Source of the DNA: Richelia intracellularis HH01
Lineage (GTDB): Bacteria > Cyanobacteriota > Cyanobacteriia > Cyanobacteriales > Nostocaceae
NCBI RefSeq assembly: GCF_000350105.1
Contig: NZ_CAIY01000087.1
Span: 1 to 47,102, forward strand
Length of the DNA: 47,102 bases
Reading direction: 5' to 3'
Notes under the pieces: model-generated
Databases searched by the model: none
Told to the model about the DNA's origin: nothing
Seen by the model: only the letters and a program-made list of their open reading frames with translations
Shown: piece by piece, positions 41,867 to 47,102 of the stretch
Layout of the letters: every line of letters starts with the position of its first letter
Position numbering within the stretch: the stretch's first letter is position 1
Program-made: the position numbers and the translations under genes

Positions 41867-42325
41867 CTAAATCAAACTTAATATTTATAAATAAATATTA
41901 CTAAAAATTATTAAGCTTCAAAGACTTTAATTTATGAACCTAGTCATTTCTAATATTAATCACTCTTTTTTTAATGCTTACTCAATTCTTACCCCCATCT
42001 TATCAAGAACTTGTACTATATCTGACTAATCCAAGAACTTGATTAAAATAACTCCATTTAACCATTGTGCCAATTGACAGCTGAATCTTCTCCTTGGAGA
42101 CAACTTTTGCTGAATACCTTAAATTAGTCCTGTATGGTTGTAATCAACTTGTCAGCTAATTACTTGAGGACAAAAAGCCCTATTGATAGATGATAGCTTA
42201 CTTGCCAGACATCATAGAACCGTTCTTTAGTAAGAATTATTGAAAATTCTTTGTAATAGTCATATGGGAAATAACAAGAAATAATATATAGAAATTTCTA
42301 TTTTTCTTTCCTGCTTTTTGGATTA

Positions 42326-44263
42326 TTAAATATCTAAATCCATCAAGTCAAGTTTAGAGCCGAAGGTTTCAATAAATTCACGGCGGGGGGCAACGCGATC
42401 ACCCATTAGAATTGTAAATATGCGGTCGGCTTCAGCTGCATCCTCAATTTCTACTTGTTTTAAAGTGCGAGTTTCTGGGTTCATGGTGGTATCCCACAGT
42501 TGGACTGGCATCATTTCTCCCAAACCCTTAAATCTTTGGATGGTGTAATTTGCATTTTCAGGGAATTGTGCAATTGCTTTTTGTAATTCTTTCGCGCTGT
42601 AACAGTACTTATGAGTACGCCCCCGTTCTAATTTGTATAATGGCGGACAGGCAATGTAAATAAAACCTTGCTCGATTAATCGCCTTTGGTAACGATAGAA
42701 AAAGGTTAACAATAATGTCCTTATATGTGCACCATCAACATCAGCGTCTGTCATAATTACTATATGGTGATACCGTAACTGAGCTTGGTTAAATTCTTCC
42801 CCTTTCACACCTAAGCCCAATGCAGTAATTAAAGATTGGACTTCATTATTCTTGTAGATTTTAGTATCATCAGTCTTTTCAATATTAAGGATTTTGCCCC
42901 TTAGGGGAAGTATAGCTTGAGTCCGACGATCACGTCCTTGTTTGGCACTACCACCTGCACTATCACCTTCTACAATAAATATCTCCGACTCACCGGGATC
43001 ACGGGAGGCACAATCTGCCAATTTTCCTGGTAATGGGGAGGATTCTAACACTGATTTCCGTCGGACTAGTTCCCTTGCATGGCGAGCTGCTTCAGCAGCC
43101 TTAAAAGCTTGAATAGCTTTATCTAAAATTGAATCGACAACAATGGGATGGAACTCCAAGTATTCTGTGAGGATCTCACCAATCAATGAATCAACAATGC
43201 CTCTGACTTCAGTATTTCCCAATTTTGTTTTAGTTTGCCCCTCGAATTCCGGTTCAGGGACTTTCACAGAAACAATTCCTGTTAATCCCTCCCTTACATG
43301 TTCACCACTCAGATTAGAATCATTTTCCTTCAGTTTATGGCGTTTACGAGCAATTGCATTCATACTGCGGGTAAGAACAGCCTTCAAACCTTCCATATGT
43401 GTTCCACCATCTATGGTACGAATATTATTGGCAAAACCAAAGATATTATCAGAGTAAGAATCAGTACACCATTGTAATGCCGCTTCTACCTGAACTTGAT
43501 TACGTTCCCCACAGATATAAATAATATCTTCATGTAGTACCTGTTTATCTCGGTTTAGATAATTAATATATTCACGAATACCACCCTTATATTCATAGTT
43601 TTCTACCTTAGGAATACTAGTTTTAAGTAAATCCAGGCGATTATCCGTAAAATTAATTTTGACACCAGCATTTAGATATGCTAACTCCCGCAGACGACCT
43701 GCAAGGGTAATATAATTAAATTCCGTAGTATTCGTAAAAATTTGGGCATCGGGCTTAAAGGTAACAGAAGTACCCGTACGATTTCCCTTATATACTTCTA
43801 CTTGTAAATCATTAATAGGAACTCCCTTTGCATAATGCTGAACATGAACCTTATTATCACGCCAAACAGTAACTTCTAAACTTTCAGATAGAGCGTTCAC
43901 TACAGAAACACCAACACCATGCAAACCACCAGAAACCTTATAACCGCCACCACCAAACTTACCACCGGCATGCAATACAGTTAATACAGTTTCTAAGGCT
44001 GATTTTCCTGTCTTGGGATGTATCTCAGTTGGGATACCACGACCATCATCTGTAACAGAAACAGATCCATCAGCATTTAGGCTAACTTCTACATGGGTAC
44101 AGTAATCAGCTAGGGCCTCATCAATAGAGTTATCAACTACCTCATATACTAGATGGTGAAGACCCCGAGGACCAGTCGAACCTATGTACATCCCTGGGCG
44201 TTTGCGAACTGCTTCCAGACCTTCCAAAACCTGAATCTGATCAGCACTATAACTGGTTGTCAT
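42326..44263 (-). CDS. gyrB: DNA gyrase subunit B
   Basis: A 645-residue ATPase subunit of DNA gyrase, which introduces negative supercoils. In order: the GHKL ATPase domain ([51 protein letters not shown]), the transducer domain (near 230-390), the Toprim domain ([48 protein letters not shown]) and the C-terminal part ([19 protein letters not shown]). All catalytic residues are in place, and the length is normal for the cyanobacterial form without an insert. It is divergent from miaA. Confidence 0.98.
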   Translation of the reverse strand: MTTSYSADQIQVLEGLEAVRKRPGMYIGSTGPRGLHHLVYEVVDNSIDEALADYCTHVEVSLNADGSVSVTDDGRGIPTEIHPKTGKSALETVLTVLHAGGKFGGGGYKVSGGLHGVGVSVVNALSESLEVTVWRDNKVHVQHYAKGVPINDLQVEVYKGNRTGTSVTFKPDAQIFTNTTEFNYITLAGRLRELAYLNAGVKINFTDNRLDLLKTSIPKVENYEYKGGIREYINYLNRDKQVLHEDIIYICGERNQVQVEAALQWCTDSYSDNIFGFANNIRTIDGGTHMEGLKAVLTRSMNAIARKRHKLKENDSNLSGEHVREGLTGIVSVKVPEPEFEGQTKTKLGNTEVRGIVDSLIGEILTEYLEFHPIVVDSILDKAIQAFKAAEAARHARELVRRKSVLESSPLPGKLADCASRDPGESEIFIVEGDSAGGSAKQGRDRRTQAILPLRGKILNIEKTDDTKIYKNNEVQSLITALGLGVKGEEFNQAQLRYHHIVIMTDADVDGAHIRTLLLTFFYRYQRRLIEQGFIYIACPPLYKLERGRTHKYCYSAKELQKAIAQFPENANYTIQRFKGLGEMMPVQLWDTTMNPETRTLKQVEIEDAAEADRIFTILMGDRVAPRREFIETFGSKLDLMDLDI

Positions 44264-44470
44264 GTAAATTCTCCAGAATCGTGGATATCAACCGGATAAA
44301 AACAAAAAGTTTAAATGGCCCAAAGATTTTAACACAAAAGCCTTAATGCCTGCTGCAGAGCAATTATATTAGAAGTTTGTTAAGGGGATATACCCAACAT
44401 AATAAAAGTTCAGAAGAGATAGGTAATGGAATCTAAAAAAATAACATTTAAAATACAAATTATTTAGATT

Positions 44471-45385
44471 ATGACTAAATTGATTGTTATTTGTGGAGCG
44501 ACAGCAACTGGAAAATCCAGATTGGCTTTAGAGTTAGCAAAACGTTTGAAGTCAGTCATCTTGAGTGCAGATTCCCGCCAGGTATACCGGGAGTTTAATA
44601 TCGGCACAGCAAAACCAACATCACTTGAACAGGAATTGGTATCACATTATTTAATTGACATATGTACTCCAACAGAAATCATGACAGTGGCTGATTATCA
44701 GGAACAAGCACAGGCCATAATACAATTTCCATTTTTACTCGTATCCCAAGATACACCCTTACTTTTAGTTGGTGGTACTGGTTTATATATCCATGGAATC
44801 ACTAGAGGCATTAAAATTCCTAAGGTTCCACGAAATACAGAACTTCGAACACAACTAAAATCAATGGATCAAACTCAACTTTACATGATACTACAACAAG
44901 TCGATCCTATTGCTACGGGAAAAATTCATCCTAACGACCGATTAAGAACTATTAGAGCTCTAGAAGTATTTTATGTTACTGGTTATCCTATCTCAATGCA
45001 GCAGGGAGAAAATCCCCCTACTTTTCCTATTTTACATGTTGGTTTAGATTGTGATGCTGTCAGCATTAACCGTCGAATAACTGAAAGAACCCAATGTATG
45101 ATTGCCAACGGTTTAGTTGCTGAGGTGGAAGACTTATGTGTTAAGTATGGGGTAAATTTATCTTTGCTAAATACTTTGGGATACCGAGAAATTAAGCAAT
45201 ACCTGAATGGGGAGATATCCTTAAAGCAAGCCGAGGAAAAAATTATCATTCATACAAGACAATTTGCTAAGCGCCAGCGTACTTGGTTTAGAGCAAATTC
45301 AGAAGTTGAGTGGTTTGGTGCAGATACTCCAGACTTACTGGATAGTGTTTGGCAGAGAATCCAAGATTTTATATTGACTACATAA
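44471..45385 (+). CDS. miaA: tRNA dimethylallyltransferase
   Basis: A 304-residue enzyme that transfers a dimethylallyl group to A37 of tRNAs reading UNN codons. P-loop GATATGKS (residues 8-15), then the substrate motif SADSRQVYREFNIGTAKPT, GGTGLYI, HPNDRLRTIRALEV and the C-terminal RQFAKRQRTWFR are all present. Length is normal and the frame intact. The ATG start is at 44471. It is monocistronic, divergent from gyrB over ~200 bases. Confidence 0.97.
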   Translation: MTKLIVICGATATGKSRLALELAKRLKSVILSADSRQVYREFNIGTAKPTSLEQELVSHYLIDICTPTEIMTVADYQEQAQAIIQFPFLLVSQDTPLLLVGGTGLYIHGITRGIKIPKVPRNTELRTQLKSMDQTQLYMILQQVDPIATGKIHPNDRLRTIRALEVFYVTGYPISMQQGENPPTFPILHVGLDCDAVSINRRITERTQCMIANGLVAEVEDLCVKYGVNLSLLNTLGYREIKQYLNGEISLKQAEEKIIIHTRQFAKRQRTWFRANSEVEWFGADTPDLLDSVWQRIQDFILTT

Positions 45386-46083
45386 TAAAAAAATATAAGT
45401 AATCTTTCGCAGCTATTTAGGTTGTTATGGAATATTTTGTTTGCAAAATGATGAATACTATTGTTAGTAAAATATGGGCTTAAATCCCTGTAATGCTTAG
45501 ACTATGTAATAAAGAAGATGATTGAATTAATAATATAAAATTGATGAATTATTTTATAGATATAGTAAAAAATATTTTAGAAGGAAATGTCCCATAATTA
45601 GGAAACTAAGAACAGTAAAACCTATTTTCAAATTTAGTTTTCTTCCATTATGGAAATTTTTAGGGTATTATCAAAAGATTGGATTTATAGATATTTATCA
45701 CTTTTGTGAATGTTATACTTTCTGATCTATATGCTATTTTTTTATTGGCCAATTTTTCATTATTGTAGGAAAAACTAATTATTATAAGCTAGGGATCAAT
45801 TACTAATTTTAAAAGTGGTTAAGGATTATCAATTATAAGTAAGCAAAATGATAAATTTCAACAAATTGCTACTAATAAGATACCAATTATAAGAAGGGTG
45901 CAGTCACATAAAATATTTCCATTCATGGTGAAGTATACAGTCTATTAATTACTATTAGAATCAACTCAAGTTATATTAACAACTTAAGAAAAACCCAAAA
46001 TTTTCTGATTAACTAGTTACAAGAATACTAAATTTAGTTTCCATATATTTACGGCCAAATTGATACTAACAAGTAAAAAGTTA
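45386..46083. other. Intergenic stretch
   Basis: No gene or strong structure seen. The 5' end of the NUDIX pseudogene may extend into its last bases. Confidence 0.5.
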
Positions 46084-46607
46084 CTACAGTTGCTCAAGCA
46101 ATGTTTACTTTACGAGGGACGTAAGTTTAATTTTGAATTCAACCACTTATGTTTACCAAATAATGCAGAAAGAGAATCGTAATGTATTTGATATCTTGGT
46201 GGTTTTGTAGCAGTAATAATTACATCCGAAGGTAAACTGGTAGAAATTCGCCAGTATTTTTATCGTTCTGTCATAATAAGTGGAAGGATTTTAGAATTTC
46301 CTGCAGATACAATAGAAAAGAATGAAGATGAATTTGAAACTGTACAGCATGAAATGGGAGAGAAAATTGGCTGACATGGCAAAAAATAGGGAATTTTTTC
46401 CCTGCTCCTGGTTATTCAAGTGAAATTATTTATGCATATTTAGCAAAGGATGTACAAAAATTAGAGTATCCTCCATAGCATGAAGATAATGAGGATATGG
46501 AAACAGTATTATTGACTCCAGAAGAATTAAAACAAGCAATCAAGAATAGTGAACAAGTTGATAAAAATTCATTTGTAGTTTCATGTTGGTATAACCCTTT
46601 ATTGTAA
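46084..46607 (+). pseudogene. NUDIX hydrolase pseudogene (ADP-ribose pyrophosphatase type)
   Basis: A clearly degraded NUDIX gene. The first part reads LLYEGRKFNFEFNHLCLPNN, then GKLVEIRQYFYRS and GRILEFPADTIEKNEDEFET. It is broken by TAA (46180), TGA (46189) and TGA (46372). A frameshift near 46375 leads to the rest (WQKIGNFFPAPGYSSEIIYA, LLTPEELKQAI), which has one more TAG (46476). The NUDIX box itself is damaged: the usual G-x5-E-x7-REUxEExGU has lost its first glycine and reads HEMGEKIG at the RE...EE positions. Intact relatives hydrolyse ADP-ribose or related nucleotides. The number and kind of lesions rule out sequencing error. The true start is not visible. Confidence 0.9.
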
Positions 46608-47102
46608 AGGGCTGGGTTTGAATATAGATAATTATAATGAAGGAATTATCTATATAAATGTTAACTATTATTTAAAACCATCAATTTATTTGCAGTGTCT
46701 TGAAATTAATCTATAAATAAGAACTGCTACTAAACTTTATTGCTACAATTACCAAAAAAAATGGTTTTATTATAAGTTAATCATCAAATATTAGGAATAT
46801 ATTGGCTGTTATTATTTTAAGAATTTTGTTGACAATTAAAATCTATATTCATTAAAAATTAATGAATTTTACAGTTTTATTATAAGTCTTATCAATGTTA
46901 TAGATAAAGAGAAAATAATACCTTAAGTTTGAGCTTCCATGTATAAAATGAAAATAATATAGCATTATACTATTTTCAGGGGAGAGAGAAAATATTAAGT
47001 TTAAGAATTCTCTTATTATCATGATAGTAAATAATATTGGCTCAGCCTATAATTTATTTCGTTGGTGAATTTTTATCCATTACTTGAAGTAACTATTTTA
47101 AT
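46608..47102. other. Intergenic stretch to the window end
   Basis: A+T-rich, stops in all frames, no structure I can support. Confidence 0.5.

Larger units (their letters stand above)
40956..42325. other. Intergenic stretch of ~1.4 kb with two hairpins
   Basis: No gene supported. It holds inverted repeats at 41115-41151 and 41836-41866, described separately. Confidence 0.55.

Noticed and set aside
46611..46640. GGGTTTGAATATAG, resembling a tRNA T-arm
   Set aside because: No CCA-type acceptor pairing or anticodon arm upstream; the sequence there is the NUDIX pseudogene. No tRNA was found in the window.

Overview
The window looks like a stretch of chromosome from a filamentous, probably heterocyst-forming cyanobacterium whose genome is decaying, such as the diatom symbiont Richelia or the Azolla symbiont. 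The cyanobacterial signs are petL (cytochrome b6f), psb32 (photosystem II repair), a DUF4346 protein, an AMIN-domain cell-wall amidase, a cyanobacterial serine/threonine kinase with an SH3 module, and a NIL-domain ferredoxin. The decay signs are strong A+T richness, only about 48% coding by my count, kilobase-scale stretches without genes, genes broken at homopolymer runs, and at least one unmistakable pseudogene. The genus is an inference; no rRNA, tRNA, CRISPR array, intact transposase or prophage gene was seen.

Layout. 1-4.3 kb: NIL ferredoxin, petL (minus strand, short), aroB, recR. 4.3-8.3 kb: gene desert with hairpins and two probable gene remnants. 8.3-13.1 kb: amiC-type amidase, then on the minus strand a dynamin-like GTPase. 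13.1-15.0 kb: desert with a 48-bp perfect palindrome. 15.0-19.4 kb: rhomboid protease, alpha/beta hydrolase, and a RodZ-type gene split by a one-base shift in an A9 run. 19.4-21.4 kb: desert. 21.4-29.3 kb is the densest part: a dihydroorotase-like protein without its metal ligands, a two-domain histidine phosphatase, a DUF2141 protein, a PIN/TRAM membrane protein, hemW (broken in a T7 run), a DUF4346 protein and psb32. 29.3-42.3 kb: four isolated genes (B12-binding radical SAM protein, serine/threonine kinase, LivF-type ATPase, glutaredoxin) separated by 1-2 kb deserts. 42.3-47.1 kb: gyrB and miaA, divergent, then a clear NUDIX hydrolase pseudogene.

How the genes fit together. Nearly all are single-gene units of housekeeping or cell-envelope function: the shikimate pathway (aroB), DNA repair and topology (recR, gyrB), tRNA modification (miaA), photosynthesis (petL, psb32), wall remodelling and shape (amiC, rodZ) and redox (glutaredoxin, ferredoxin). 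Only the dihydroorotase-like gene and the phosphatase are close and co-directional enough (93 nt) to suggest an operon. I found no convincing new multi-gene system. The points most worth following are the dihydroorotase homologue lacking its active site, the homopolymer frameshifts, a G8 tract directly before the kinase start, the long perfect palindromes in the deserts, and the apparent conversion of HIP1 octamers (GCGATCGC) to GCGATCAC.
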